A stretch of 64,000 bases of DNA from Pseudomonas sp. MWU16-30317 (GTDB lineage Bacteria; Pseudomonadota; Gammaproteobacteria; Pseudomonadales; Pseudomonadaceae), in contig NZ_JAIWJA010000004.1 of the NCBI RefSeq assembly GCF_020515695.1, forward strand, positions 62,001 to 126,000, read 5' to 3'. Below the pieces are notes generated by a model. The model ran no database searches, was not told where the DNA came from, and saw only the letters and a program-made list of their open reading frames with translations. The translations under genes were made by a program, and so were the position numbers. Of the stretch, positions 1 to 9,030 are shown piece by piece; the first letter of the stretch is position 1; each line of letters begins with the position of its first letter.

Positions 1-1040
1 CCGGCCTCCTTGCCGTTGGCCAACGTCTTGCTGGTGGTGGCGTCTGCGACCCAATGAGGCGGCAGGATAGTGCGACCGTCGACCAGGCCGTTGTCCATGA
101 AAAACATGCCGAAACGGCCGTAGTCACGCAAGGTGGCGGCGATACCGCTGCCGCCGATTTCCGTGCCGTCGGGCGAATCCAGCCACCAGGTGGCATCGGC
201 CTCCATGCCGTACGGCTGCCAGACCTTTTGCGCCAGGTACTGGGACAGTGGTTTGCCGGTTGCCGCGCGCACCAGTTCGCCCAGCACCTGGGCCTCACCG
301 GTGTTGTAGTTGAACACCGTGCCGGGCGCACTGGCGCGCTGCAGGTGACTCATCAGCACCAGCGCCGCACCCGGTTGCTGGGCCATCTGCAGGCGCAGCA
401 AAGCGCGGCGATCGGAGGTCGGGTCGGTGGCGGTTTCGTTCCATTTCGCGCCCGAGGCCATCATCAACAGATTGCGCACGCTGACGCCGTCGTAGGCCGT
501 GCCCTTGAGCTGCGGCAGGTAGTCGACCACCTGAGCGTCGAGGCCCTTGATGCGGCCTTCCTGAATTGCGATGCCAGCCAGGGTCGAGGTCACCGACTTG
601 GCCACCGACATCGACATCCAGCGGGTCTGCGCAGTGTTGCCGCGCTGGTAGCTCTCGTGGACGATCTCGCCGTCGCGGATCACCAGCAGGCCGGTGATGC
701 TGTCCAGCGCGAGAAACTCGGCCAGGCTGTAGGCGCGGCCCTGGTAGGTGAACTTGATGTCGGTGAGGGGCGTTTTGGCGTAGGGCAATGGCTGGGCATG
801 ACCGCCCGCCTTGATCACGCGACTGGGGAACAGCCGGTCGATATTGCGGTAGGTGTTGACGGCGATATCCGGGCTCAGCGTGCCCGCATACATCGCTTCG
901 GCCGTGCCTATCGGCTGGTTGGCAAAAGGATAAGGTGCGGGTTTGCTCGCGCAGCCCCACAGGCCGATGGCGATCGCCAGCAACAGGGCGCCTCGAACGC
1001 TTGACTGCCCACACCCGATACGGACGAAACCTTGCAGCAT
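1..1040 (-). CDS. Serine hydrolase of the beta-lactamase/esterase fold (partial, C-terminus off the window)
   Basis: The reading frame starts at the ATG at 1040 and is still open at base 1, so about 346 residues are visible and the C-terminus is missing. The start has an AAGGA ribosome site about 5 bases upstream. The N-terminus is hydrophobic and ends in Leu-Trp-Gly-Cys30, a weak lipobox, so an exported or lipid-anchored protein is likely. The nucleophile motif Ser145-Val-Ala-Lys148 (SxxK) lies in the stretch SMSVAKSVTS, and an Asn-Tyr-Asn-Thr-Gly segment near residue 244 sits where the YxN motif is expected. This is the layout of class C beta-lactamase-like esterases and 6-aminohexanoate-dimer hydrolases. 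The substrate cannot be told. It is distinct from the true AmpC encoded near 40 kb. Confidence 0.85.
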   Translation of the reverse strand, partial: MLQGFVRIGCGQSSVRGALLLAIAIGLWGCASKPAPYPFANQPIGTAEAMYAGTLSPDIAVNTYRNIDRLFPSRVIKAGGHAQPLPYAKTPLTDIKFTYQGRAYSLAEFLALDSITGLLVIRDGEIVHESYQRGNTAQTRWMSMSVAKSVTSTLAGIAIQEGRIKGLDAQVVDYLPQLKGTAYDGVSVRNLLMMASGAKWNETATDPTSDRRALLRLQMAQQPGAALVLMSHLQRASAPGTVFNYNTGEAQVLGELVRAATGKPLSQYLAQKVWQPYGMEADATWWLDSPDGTEIGGSGIAATLRDYGRFGMFFMDNGLVDGRTILPPHWVADATTSKTLANGKEA

Positions 1041-1307
1041 GCACAGTCCTTGCTCGGTTCACGAGCGGCCATGGGATACACCGCTCGGCCATAGGGCGAG
1101 CGACATACATGAATATTTATTTATACCCGATCTGGAGTGCCAATAAACCTCCCAGCCGCCAAGTGGCGTGGCTGGTGTGCTGAATGCCGGGGTTGTTGGG
1201 TGGCATCGAGGGTGGCATCGAGGCCGCCTTCGCCACCAAACTGAACTGCACCGTTATGGGAGCAAGGGGGCGCGTTCAGTGGCGAAGGGGCCCGCATGCT
1301 CGACGCA
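1041..1307. other. Intergenic region with promoter-like AT-rich stretch and decayed REP
   Basis: No credible gene is seen. The AT-rich part around 1105-1145 lies just upstream of the serine hydrolase and probably holds its promoter. A degenerate copy of the REP type found near 4612 (gggagcaagg ... ggcgaagg) lies at about 1255-1297, next to the end of the sigma-54 activator gene. Confidence 0.4.
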
Positions 1308-3206
1308 TCACGCCTCGATGTTCAACCGCTTTAGCCGCGACGCCAACGTGGTGGGCTTGAGCCCAAGCATTTCGGCCGCGCCCCCTTTGCCGAACAGCTT
1401 GCCGTGGCACTGCGCAAGCGCGGCCAGGGTGTTGTCGCGCTCCAACTGGCGAATCTGCTCGTCGGTGAGAATTTCCGGCGTCGCGCTGATCGCCATACTG
1501 ACGCCTGGCTGCGCGGTAACCTCCGGCAAATCGATTTTCAGGTCTCGGCCTTGGGAGGTAATCAACGCCCGCTCGATGACGTTCTGCAACTCGCGAATAT
1601 TGCCCGGCCACGGATAGCCTTGCAGGCGTTCCAGATCGGACTGCAACAAGCGCCTCCCCGTAAGGTTCAAGCGCCCACCGATCTGCTGGAGAAAATGCAA
1701 CGCCAGCGGCGCGATATCCATGGGGCGCTCGCGCAGTGCCGGGGACTGCAGCGGGAAGACGTTCAGGCGAAAGTACAGGTCCTCGCGAAAGCGCTTGGCC
1801 TCCACCTCGTGACGCAGATTGCGATTGGTGGCAGCGACGATGCGCACATCGACCTTGCGTGTACGCTCCTCGCCGACCCGCTCGAACTGGCCCTCCTGCA
1901 ACACCCGCAACAGCTTGCTTTGCAGATCCAGGGGAATCTCGCCGATCTCGTCGAGAAACAAGGTGCCGCCATCGGCCAGTTCGAAGCGCCCTACCCGGTC
2001 CCGCACCGCGCCGGTAAAGGCGCCGCGAATGTGGCCGAAGAACTCGCTCTCGAACAGCTCCGCCGGTATCGCGGCGCAGTTGACCCGGATCAGCGGGTGG
2101 CCGCTACGCTTGCTGGCCTGGTGAATCGCCCGGGCAATCAGCTCCTTGCCAGTGCCCGACTCGCCATGGATCAGCACGCTGGCATCAGTGGGCGCGACCA
2201 CGTCGATCTGCTTGATGATCTTGAGGATCGGCTCGCTCTGGCCGACGATCTCGCGGTAGTTGTGCTCGATGTGGATTTCTTCCTGCAGGTAAGCGTTCTG
2301 CTCCTCCAGGCGTTTTTTCAGATCCTTGAGTTCATCCAGCGCGGTCTGCAGTTGCAGCTCGGTGGTGCGCCGCTCGGTGATGTCGCGAAACACTACCACC
2401 GCGCCGACGATGCGGCTGTCGGCGATCACCGGTGTGCTGGTGAATTCCACCGGGAACGAACTGCCGTCGCGCCGCCAGAACACTTCCTGACGCCCCTCGT
2501 GCACCACACCGTCGTGCACCGCGCGGTAGATCGGGCAGTCCTCGACCGGATAGTGCGAACCGTCGGCGTGGCTGTGGTGATGGATGCGGTGGATGTTCTT
2601 GCCGATCATGTCCTTGGGCTGCCAACCGAGCATGCGCGCACCGGCGGGGTTAACGAAGGTCGCCAGGCCCTGATTGTCGATGCTGTAGATACCGTCCCCG
2701 ACCGCGCTGAGCAGCAACTGGTTGTCGCGCTCCGATTCCTGGAACAGGTTGAGGATATTGCGCCATTCCAGCAGGCCGCCGCGCATGGTCCGTGCGGTGT
2801 CGGCCTGATCGCGCTGGTACTGTTTTTCGCTGCGCTCGTGCAGCACCAGGATGATCTGCAGTTGGCCCTTGATGCTGAGGGTGGTGGCGCTGATTTCGAG
2901 TTCGATGCGCTCGCCGCTTTTGCAGTTGCAACTGAGCCCGTCGGTCCAGCCACGGCCTTTTTCCAGCACGGCCTGACTGAACACGATGAGGTCGGCCAGT
3001 TGATGACCAAACAGCTTGCTCACGGGCAGCGCCAGCAACTCGTGGCGCGGGTAGCCGAGCAACTGGCACGCGGCGATGTTGAGATCCCCCAGGCGATCTC
3101 CATAAGGATCAAGCAGCGCGATGGCTTCACTGCAGTGTTCGAACACCATGTGGCGTGACCCATAGGCCAGGTCCGCCCAGCCGCTGAGACAGTCATCGTC
3201 GGTCAT
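1308..3206 (-). CDS. Sigma-54-dependent transcriptional activator with two PAS domains
   Basis: This 632-residue enhancer-binding protein activates sigma-54 RNA polymerase by ATP hydrolysis. In order: PAS-like domain about 20-125, second PAS domain about 160-275 ending in the usual FRDITERR linker, a short coiled coil about 283-312, an AAA+ domain about 320-545, and a Fis-type helix-turn-helix at about 590-632. The Walker A GESGTGKE (348-355), the sigma-54 contact loop GAFTGA (395-400) and the Walker B TLFLDE (415-420) are all intact, as is [12 protein letters not shown]. There is no response-regulator receiver domain, so activity is probably set by a ligand or redox state sensed by the PAS domains. 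The protein resembles FhlA-like regulators in layout. No sigma-54 promoter was recognised nearby, so its target is unknown. Confidence 0.93.
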   Translation of the reverse strand: MTDDDCLSGWADLAYGSRHMVFEHCSEAIALLDPYGDRLGDLNIAACQLLGYPRHELLALPVSKLFGHQLADLIVFSQAVLEKGRGWTDGLSCNCKSGERIELEISATTLSIKGQLQIILVLHERSEKQYQRDQADTARTMRGGLLEWRNILNLFQESERDNQLLLSAVGDGIYSIDNQGLATFVNPAGARMLGWQPKDMIGKNIHRIHHHSHADGSHYPVEDCPIYRAVHDGVVHEGRQEVFWRRDGSSFPVEFTSTPVIADSRIVGAVVVFRDITERRTTELQLQTALDELKDLKKRLEEQNAYLQEEIHIEHNYREIVGQSEPILKIIKQIDVVAPTDASVLIHGESGTGKELIARAIHQASKRSGHPLIRVNCAAIPAELFESEFFGHIRGAFTGAVRDRVGRFELADGGTLFLDEIGEIPLDLQSKLLRVLQEGQFERVGEERTRKVDVRIVAATNRNLRHEVEAKRFREDLYFRLNVFPLQSPALRERPMDIAPLALHFLQQIGGRLNLTGRRLLQSDLERLQGYPWPGNIRELQNVIERALITSQGRDLKIDLPEVTAQPGVSMAISATPEILTDEQIRQLERDNTLAALAQCHGKLFGKGGAAEMLGLKPTTLASRLKRLNIEA

Positions 3207-3305
3207 ACGAATTCTCGTGAAAAGCCGCTACGAAGATTCGTATTTCTACGCCGTTGCCAAGGGATTGAACAGGGGCAGATGGTGTCGCAAAAGGCGGATC
3301 AGCGA

Positions 3306-4523
3306 TCATCGCCGAGCCGGTTCACCCTCGGCCTGTTCCTCACTGATACCCCAAAAGCCCAGCAGGCATCCCACACCACCGATGCCCAATGCGACGCACA
3401 GCGGGACCGGCGTGCCATCGGCGAAGGCGCTGACCATCCAACTGAAGGCCATGCCGCTGGCGAACTGGACCGCCACTGCCAGGCCGACCGCAGCGCCTGC
3501 CTGGCGCTGAAACAGGGCCATCAGGCTCGCCGTGCAGTTGGCGCCGATCAGCCCGGCGGTGGTCATGTACAGCACCACGCACACAATGATCACCGCCGGT
3601 ATCGCCCAACCCAGCAAACCGGCAGCCGTGAGCGCCAGCCCTGCCAGCGCAGCGACCCAGGCGCCTACCTTGAGCATTGCCAACGGCCCGACCTGGTTGA
3701 CCTGGCGCGCGTTGATCACCGAGGCCAGGATGATGCCCAGAATGTTGAGCGCGAATACCCAGGCGAAGGCGCGCGGCGAGAAGCCGAAATGCTCGATGAA
3801 CACGAACGGCGACGCGGTGACAAAGGCAAAGATGCCGCCGGAAGAGAACCCCATGCACAGGATGAACGACATCGCCTGGCGATGCCCTAGCACGCTCAGG
3901 TAGCCGGCGAACGCTACGCCGACGCTCGCGCTGCGCTGCGCGGGCACGTGGCTTTCCTTGAGCCACAGCGCGGTGGCCAGCCAGCAGATCAAGGCCAGTA
4001 GCAACAATGCCAGGAAGATGCTGCGCCAGCCGTCGATCAACACCAGCCAGGTACCGGTCATGGGCGCGACCAACGTGGCGACCATGGTAATCAGCTGCAT
4101 CAACGACAATACCCGCGCCGCCTGCCCCAAAGGGAACAGATCACGTACTACCGCACGCGCTAGCACCAAGGCCGAAGCACCGCCCAATGCCTGGACGAAA
4201 CGACAGACCAGCAGCTGCTCGACGCTTTGCGTCAGCATGCACCCCAGGCTGGCGACGATGTACAACGCAATGCCGCCCAGTAACAGCGGACGGCGCCCAT
4301 AGCGATCCGACAACGGCCCATAGGCCAGCATGCCCAGGCACAGGCCGCCGAGAAACACACCGATGGTCATTTGTACCAGCGCGGCGGAACTGCCCAGCTC
4401 GCGGGCGATGGCCGGCAGGCTGGGCAGATAGGTATCGATGGACAGCGGCACGAAAGCCGCCAGCGCGGCCAACAACAGGATCAGGCGGGGCGTACCGCTT
4501 TGGGCTTGCATGCAATGACTCAC
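3306..4523 (-). CDS. Bcr/CflA family multidrug efflux MFS transporter
   Basis: A 405-residue inner-membrane protein with the roughly 12 hydrophobic segments of the major facilitator superfamily. The N-terminal SIDTYLPSLP (about 28-37) is the family hallmark of Bcr/CflA drug:proton antiporters. The cytoplasmic loop motif A, GPLSDRYGRRP, follows near residue 68-79, and the motif-C-like glycine-rich segment of TM5 is present. The family exports bicyclomycin, chloramphenicol or sulfonamides, but the substrate here is not predictable. The next gene, the sigma-54 activator, follows 99 bases downstream on the same strand; the spacing does not prove co-transcription. Confidence 0.9.
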   Translation of the reverse strand: MSHCMQAQSGTPRLILLLAALAAFVPLSIDTYLPSLPAIARELGSSAALVQMTIGVFLGGLCLGMLAYGPLSDRYGRRPLLLGGIALYIVASLGCMLTQSVEQLLVCRFVQALGGASALVLARAVVRDLFPLGQAARVLSLMQLITMVATLVAPMTGTWLVLIDGWRSIFLALLLLALICWLATALWLKESHVPAQRSASVGVAFAGYLSVLGHRQAMSFILCMGFSSGGIFAFVTASPFVFIEHFGFSPRAFAWVFALNILGIILASVINARQVNQVGPLAMLKVGAWVAALAGLALTAAGLLGWAIPAVIIVCVVLYMTTAGLIGANCTASLMALFQRQAGAAVGLAVAVQFASGMAFSWMVSAFADGTPVPLCVALGIGGVGCLLGFWGISEEQAEGEPARR

Positions 4524-4611
4524 TCGTTACGCAAAAAAGGCAATGATAGCCCTCTAGCCTGCACGGCGGCGAGCCTCGAATGGGACAACGTCAGGCCATC
4601 TGACTGCGTCG

Positions 4612-4684
4612 ACCCCTTCGCGGCCGAACGCGCAACCTTGCTCCCACAGGTGTACGGCTTCGCAGCTGCTTGCACTGTGGGAGG
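4612..4684. repeat. REP-type palindromic repeat
   Basis: A block reading ccccttcgcgg ... ccttgctcccacag is followed by a partial inverted half, actgtgggagg. Related blocks occur at 6724, 15118, 31757 and 43115. They sit between genes, as expected for Pseudomonas REP/REPIN elements. Function here is unknown; it separates the MFS gene from the aminotransferase gene. Confidence 0.65.
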
Positions 4685-4698
4685 GCCCTGCCCACGAA

Positions 4699-5892
4699 TC
4701 AATCGATTCGCGCGATCGCCTCAGCCACCACCTTGACGTTGCCGGCATTCAAGCCCGCCAGGCACATGCGCCCGCTGTCGATCAGATAGATGCCACATTC
4801 GCGGCGCAGATGGGCGACCTGCTCGGCGCTCAGGCCGGTGTAGCTGAACATGCCCTTCTGGCGCAGCAGATAGTCATGGCGCCCGTCCGGGAACGTGTCG
4901 CGCAGCAGTGAAGCCAACTGGGTACGCATCGCGCCGATGCGCACGCGCATCTCTTCCACCTCGGCCAGCCACTGGGTGCGCAGGGCTTCATCGTTGAGCA
5001 CGATGCTGACCAGGCGAGCACCGTGGCTGGGCGGGCTGGAATAGTTGCGGCGCACGGTGGCCTTCAGCTGACCGTGGACGTTGGCCGCAACCTGGGCGCT
5101 GGCACAGACCACCGACAGCCCGCCGACGCGCTCGCCGTACAGGGAGAAAATTTTCGAGAACGAGTTGCTCACCACCAGCGTCAGGCCGGCGGCCGTCATG
5201 GCGCGGATAGCGTAGGCATCTTCCTGCATGCCGTCGCCGAAGCCCTGATAGGCGGTGTCCAGGAACGCAATCAGCTCCCGCTCGGCCAGCACCTTGATCA
5301 ACTCGTCCCACTGCGCCGGCTGCAAGTCGGCGCCCGTCGGGTTGTGGCAGCAGGGATGCAGCAACACGATGCTGTGCGCCGGCAATTGCCCAAGGGCCGC
5401 GAGCATGGCGGCGAAGGCCACGCCGCCGGTGCTCGGGTCGAAGTACGGATAGGTGTTGACCGTGAACCCGGCGCCGCCGAACAGTGCATGGTGGTTCTCC
5501 CAGGTGGGATCACTGACCCACACCTGCGACTGCGGGAAATACTGACGCAGAAAATCCGCACCGACTTTCAGCGCCCCCGAGCCACCGACCGTCTGGATCG
5601 TTGCCACGCGGTCTTCGCGCAGCGCCGGCGATTGGTCGCCAAACAGCAAGCGTTGCACCTGCACGCAATAGTCCGTCAGCCCTTCCATCGGCAGATACAG
5701 CGCCGGACGCTCACCCTGCGAGAGCAGGCGGCGATGGGCTTCGGCCACCGACGGCAAGGTCGGAATACGGCCCTCGGCGTCGTAATACAAGCCGATGCTG
5801 AGGTTGACCTTGCTGGCGCGGGCATCGGCCTGATAGGCGTCCATCAGCGACAGGATCGGATCGCCAGCGTAGGAGTTGACGTGGTCAAGCAT
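4699..5892 (-). CDS. tyrB: Aromatic amino acid aminotransferase (TyrB/PhhC type)
   Basis: A 397-residue fold-type I pyridoxal-phosphate enzyme that moves amino groups between aromatic amino acids (or aspartate) and 2-oxoglutarate in the cytoplasm. The N-terminus ([13 protein letters not shown]) is typical of the AspC/TyrB group, as are HNPTG (183-187), the [10 protein letters not shown] segment around 210-219 and the cofactor-binding lysine Lys247 in [16 protein letters not shown]. Length matches the family. The family is clear; assignment to TyrB rather than AspC rests on overall resemblance to the Pseudomonas TyrB/PhhC group. No phenylalanine hydroxylase genes are adjacent, so it is probably the general housekeeping copy. 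Confidence 0.9.
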   Translation of the reverse strand: MLDHVNSYAGDPILSLMDAYQADARASKVNLSIGLYYDAEGRIPTLPSVAEAHRRLLSQGERPALYLPMEGLTDYCVQVQRLLFGDQSPALREDRVATIQTVGGSGALKVGADFLRQYFPQSQVWVSDPTWENHHALFGGAGFTVNTYPYFDPSTGGVAFAAMLAALGQLPAHSIVLLHPCCHNPTGADLQPAQWDELIKVLAERELIAFLDTAYQGFGDGMQEDAYAIRAMTAAGLTLVVSNSFSKIFSLYGERVGGLSVVCASAQVAANVHGQLKATVRRNYSSPPSHGARLVSIVLNDEALRTQWLAEVEEMRVRIGAMRTQLASLLRDTFPDGRHDYLLRQKGMFSYTGLSAEQVAHLRRECGIYLIDSGRMCLAGLNAGNVKVVAEAIARID

Positions 5893-5922
5893 ACAAATAG
5901 CTCCAGCAAGAAAAGGCAGACA

Positions 5923-6534
5923 TCAGGCGTGGTACCGGCCCGAACGGTGGTTAAGCGCAATGATCAGGTTGATCAGCACGGCGCCGAGCACCGAGATGGC
6001 CAGAATCGGCCACGACACGATGGTCAACGACAGCAGCAGGATCAGCACATCGGCGCCCATCTGCAGCCAGCCGGCGCGCCAGCCAAAACGTGCCTGCAGG
6101 AACAGCGCAAGAATATTCAGGCCGCCTAGGCTGGCACGGTGCCGGAAAAGCACGATGAAGCCAACCCCCAGAATGATGTTGCCGATGACCGCTGCGAACA
6201 ACGGCTGGATCTGCTGCAGGGTAATGAAATGCTGCACCTGATCGGAGAACAGCGACACCAGGCCGATGGCAGCGAAGGTCTTGAGGGTGAAGACCCAGCC
6301 CATGCGCCGGAACGCCAGATAATAGAACGGCAGATTGATCATGAAGAAGGTCAGGCCAAAGGCATAGCCGAACGCGTAATGCAGGTAAAGGGCGATGCCG
6401 GCGGTGCCACCGGTCATGACCCCGCCTTCGCGCGCCAGCATCAGACCGAAGGCGATCAGCAGCGTGCCAACCAGCAAGGCCATGGCGTCTTCGCCACGGC
6501 TGTGGGGATAGGGGGTGATGGTTGCAGTGGTCAT
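5923..6534 (-). CDS. YitT/DUF161 family membrane protein
   Basis: The open frame extends to 6645, but the N-terminal extension is not membrane-protein-like, and the ATG at 6534 (MTTATITPYP) gives a 203-residue protein. It has about five hydrophobic segments, including GTLLIAFGLMLAREGGVMTGGTAGIALYLHY in part, with the Gly-rich GGVMTGGTAG that marks the YitT family. The usual soluble DUF2179 domain at the C-terminus of YitT proteins is absent, making this the short form. The family has no firm biochemical role. It starts upstream of tyrB on the same strand with only 30 bases between them and may be co-transcribed. Confidence 0.8.
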   Translation of the reverse strand: MTTATITPYPHSRGEDAMALLVGTLLIAFGLMLAREGGVMTGGTAGIALYLHYAFGYAFGLTFFMINLPFYYLAFRRMGWVFTLKTFAAIGLVSLFSDQVQHFITLQQIQPLFAAVIGNIILGVGFIVLFRHRASLGGLNILALFLQARFGWRAGWLQMGADVLILLLSLTIVSWPILAISVLGAVLINLIIALNHRSGRYHA

Positions 6535-6881
6535 GTGGCGCTCGACGTTGCGGGGCGGAAATCGGCGGGTCCAAAAGTCGAACGCAAAATAGCAAGAATG
6601 ACGTATCCGTGTATATAAATAAGATTGAATGCACGGATCGCGCATTTATAGGCTTTAAATAAGCCAGGCGTGCATGGCTTTGGACTGTCCACGCGGCTCT
6701 GCAAGATCTGCGGTGAAGCCACTGGCGCTTTCGCAGGCAAGCCTTGCTCCCACAGTGCAAGCAGCCCTGGGCCTTACACCTGTGGGAGCAAAGCTTGCTC
6801 GCGAAGAGGCCGGCACAGCTTGCCCAAAACCGTAATGTTATCCATCACCCGACGCTGTGGGAGCCTTCTCAGTGCATTTTC
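6535..6881. other. Intergenic region: AT-rich promoter zone and a REPIN
   Basis: About 350 bases without a gene between the YitT start and the end of the Lrp-type regulator. Bases 6585-6660 are AT-rich and presumably hold the promoter for the YitT/tyrB pair. The rest is taken up by the REP pair at 6724-6813. Confidence 0.5.
6724..6813. repeat. REPIN: inverted pair of REP elements
   Basis: Two related halves face each other: ggcaagccttgctcccacag (6736-6755) and tgtgggagcaaagcttgctc (6781-6800) with flanking tcgcagg / cgcgaag arms. This is the classic arrangement of a Pseudomonas REP doublet able to form a long hairpin. Confidence 0.75.
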
Positions 6882-7340
6882 TCAGCCCGCCACCAACCCC
6901 GCTTCCTTGAGACGCTGCAGCACCACGGCGGTTTTCAAATGGCCGATCGTGGCGCTGCCCGACAACCGGCCCATCAGCGCATTGAGTTCCACCAGCCCCG
7001 CTACCGCGACCTTCAAGGCGTAGTCGGCGTCGCCCGTGGTCTTGTAGGCATCGATGATCGCCGGGTCATGCACCACAAAGGCTTCGAACGCGGCAGAGGT
7101 CTGCGGGCTATGGCTGTTGAGGCTGACCTCGATCATCGCGACCATCTCGGTATTCATCGCCTGGGGAGCCAGCCGGGCGTGATAGCCAAGGATCAGCCCC
7201 GCCTGTTCGAGGCTCATCCGCCGACGCGAGCATTGCGAAGCCGAAAGGCCCACCATTTCGCTCAGGTCCTGATTGCTCAAGCGCCCATTGCCCTGCAACA
7301 GGGTCAGGATCTTCAGGTCGAATTCGTCAATCGCAGTCAT
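6882..7340 (-). CDS. Lrp/AsnC family transcriptional regulator
   Basis: The open frame is longer (to 7535), but the family starts at the ATG at 7340 (MTAIDEFDLKILTLLQ), giving 152 residues, the usual length. The N-terminal winged helix-turn-helix covers about 5-50 (GRLSNQDLSEMVGLSASQCSRR), and the RAM ligand-binding domain about 68-145 with the typical TTGDADYALKV segment. Such proteins form octamers and respond to amino acids. It is divergent from the HpxO-type hydroxylase gene about 400 bases away and may control it, but no operator was recognised. Confidence 0.92.
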   Translation of the reverse strand: MTAIDEFDLKILTLLQGNGRLSNQDLSEMVGLSASQCSRRRMSLEQAGLILGYHARLAPQAMNTEMVAMIEVSLNSHSPQTSAAFEAFVVHDPAIIDAYKTTGDADYALKVAVAGLVELNALMGRLSGSATIGHLKTAVVLQRLKEAGLVAG

Positions 7341-7740
7341 GGGTCTACCGTTCCTCGCAAAACAGGACGCGCAGATTAACAGCTTCAAGCGGATCCATGA
7401 CGTCACACCTCTAGCATGGGCTGCAGGGATTCGCACCACCGTGGCGCACCCCAGCCAAAAGTTGCGCCACGATGCAGCAGCCCGCGTGCGCCAGACCGAT
7501 AGAGGGGCAAGCGCAAGAGGCACCAGCGTGCCCACTCAACTCTCTGTTTATCTGGACTTGAAGCTGCATTCGGTGAATTCTCCTGCGTAACCAGCACTAA
7601 TTCCCTCAGTCGCCAGTAGCGATGACAAAACTGGCAGGCAAACTGCAATAGCTGACCAAACGATCAGGTTTTATACTGCCCTCCTCTATGGCCAGCTTGC
7701 CAACCTCATCACGTTGTCATTTCAATCACGGTGCATCGCC
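7341..7740. other. Divergent intergenic region, no gene seen
   Basis: 400 bases between the Lrp-type regulator and the FAD hydroxylase. Small frames exist but none shows a ribosome site together with a protein-like composition. It must hold the two divergent promoters. The segment 7650-7690 is the most AT-rich part, close to the hydroxylase start. Confidence 0.4.
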
Positions 7741-8934
7741 ATGTCTCTTTCTGCTTCGACCTCACAGCCTCTGGACATCGTCATCATTGGTGCCGGCATC
7801 GGCGGGCTGTCGGCGGGCATTGCCCTGCAGCAGCGCGGCCACCGCGTGCGCCTGTTCGACCGGGTACCCGACCTGACACCTGCCGGCGCGGCGATTTCGG
7901 TATGGCCCAATGGCGTCAACGTCCTCGAAAAACTCGGCCTCGGCGCGGCGATCAAAGCGGCCAGTGGCGAGATGCAGAGCATGAGCTACAGCACCCACGA
8001 CGGCGCGTTGCTCACCCGCTTCAGCTTGCAGCCGCTGTACGACGCGGTCGCGCAGCGCGCCTGCCCTATCGCCCGCACCGCCTTGCAGCAGATCCTTCTG
8101 GACGGCTGTGGCCGCGACAACGTCACCCTGGGCGTCAGCTGCGAAGGCGTGGAGCCCAGCGGCGACGGCATGCGGGTAAAGTTTTCCGACGGCCAGCAGA
8201 TCCAGGCCGACCTGGTGGTGGCTGCCGACGGCACCCATTCGCGGCTGCGCAACTATGTCGTGGGCCATGACGTGACACGCGATTACTGCGGCTACGTCAA
8301 CTGGAACGGTCGCGTCGACGCCACCGACGACCTGGCACCTGCCACCGAGTGGACGCAGTTCGTCGGCGATCACAAGCGCGTGTCGCTGATGCCTATGGGC
8401 AACGGCCAGTTCTATTTCTTCTTCGACGTGCCCCTGCCAGCAGGCACCCCCAATGATCGCACCCACTATCGTGACGAGCTGCGCGGTCATTTCAGCGGTT
8501 GGGCCGCGCCGGTGCAACACCTCATCGAGCGCCTGGACACTGCTATCGTCAGCCGGGTCGAAATCCACGACATGGTCCCGACATCCAGCTTCGTCAAGGG
8601 GCGTGTGGTGCTGCTCGGTGATGCCGCGCACCCCATGGCGCCGGATCTGGGTCAAGGCGGCTGTCAGGCCATGGAAGACGCCTGGGTACTTGCCCGCTGC
8701 CTGGACGCTGGCGATGTCGACGCTGCCCTCGCCCGCTACAACACCGCCCGCGCCGAGCGCACCGCGCAGATCATGCTGCGCGCCCGCGCACGCTCGCAGG
8801 TCACCCATGGCGGCGTACCGGCCGAGACGCAAGCGTGGTACGCGGAACTGGCGCACGAAACCGGCGAACGCGTGATTGCCGGGTTGGTGAAGACGGCCAC
8901 CGGTGGCGGCGAGTTGCTCAGCGATCAAGGCTGA
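7741..8934 (+). CDS. hpxO: FAD-dependent urate hydroxylase (HpxO type)
   Basis: A 397-residue flavoprotein monooxygenase expected to convert urate to 5-hydroxyisourate using NADH and oxygen. The dinucleotide fold GAGIGG lies at 17-22, the second FAD motif GDAAHP begins near 293. The protein resembles Klebsiella HpxO closely along its length, for instance GAAISVWPNGV, CGYVNWNG, KRVSLMP, FYFFFDVPLPAG and the C-terminal ETGERVI. The residues reported to hold urate in HpxO appear kept: Arg213 (in KRVSLMP), Tyr225 (in QFYFFF) and Asp294. An upstream ATG at 7714 exists, but the start at 7741 fits family length. No other purine-degradation gene lies beside it, which is unusual for hpxO. Confidence 0.82.
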   Translation: MSLSASTSQPLDIVIIGAGIGGLSAGIALQQRGHRVRLFDRVPDLTPAGAAISVWPNGVNVLEKLGLGAAIKAASGEMQSMSYSTHDGALLTRFSLQPLYDAVAQRACPIARTALQQILLDGCGRDNVTLGVSCEGVEPSGDGMRVKFSDGQQIQADLVVAADGTHSRLRNYVVGHDVTRDYCGYVNWNGRVDATDDLAPATEWTQFVGDHKRVSLMPMGNGQFYFFFDVPLPAGTPNDRTHYRDELRGHFSGWAAPVQHLIERLDTAIVSRVEIHDMVPTSSFVKGRVVLLGDAAHPMAPDLGQGGCQAMEDAWVLARCLDAGDVDAALARYNTARAERTAQIMLRARARSQVTHGGVPAETQAWYAELAHETGERVIAGLVKTATGGGELLSDQG

Positions 8935-8968
8935 GAATCGATGGGCAACTGAGGCCCGGCACAGACAA

Positions 8969-9010
8969 CAAAAAACCCGCCTGGCATCACTGCCAGGCGG
9001 GTTTCTTTTT
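8969..9010. terminator. Bidirectional intrinsic terminator between hpxO and mqo
   Basis: A perfect stem, aacccgcctggca / tgccaggcgggtt with a 5-base loop, is flanked by A-tracts on one side and T-tracts on the other, so it can end transcription of both convergent genes. Confidence 0.9.
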
Positions 9011-9030
9011 AACTCAAGGTCAGGCCGCTA

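Noticed and set aside
295..1110. 271-codon minus-strand frame at the left end
   Set aside because: Arg/Pro/His-rich; the real serine hydrolase uses another frame of the same strand with SxxK and YN(T) motifs and is cut by the window edge.
1404..3158. 584-codon plus-strand frame opposite the sigma-54 activator
   Set aside because: The minus strand has intact AAA+ motifs; the plus frame has none and the composition of a shadow.
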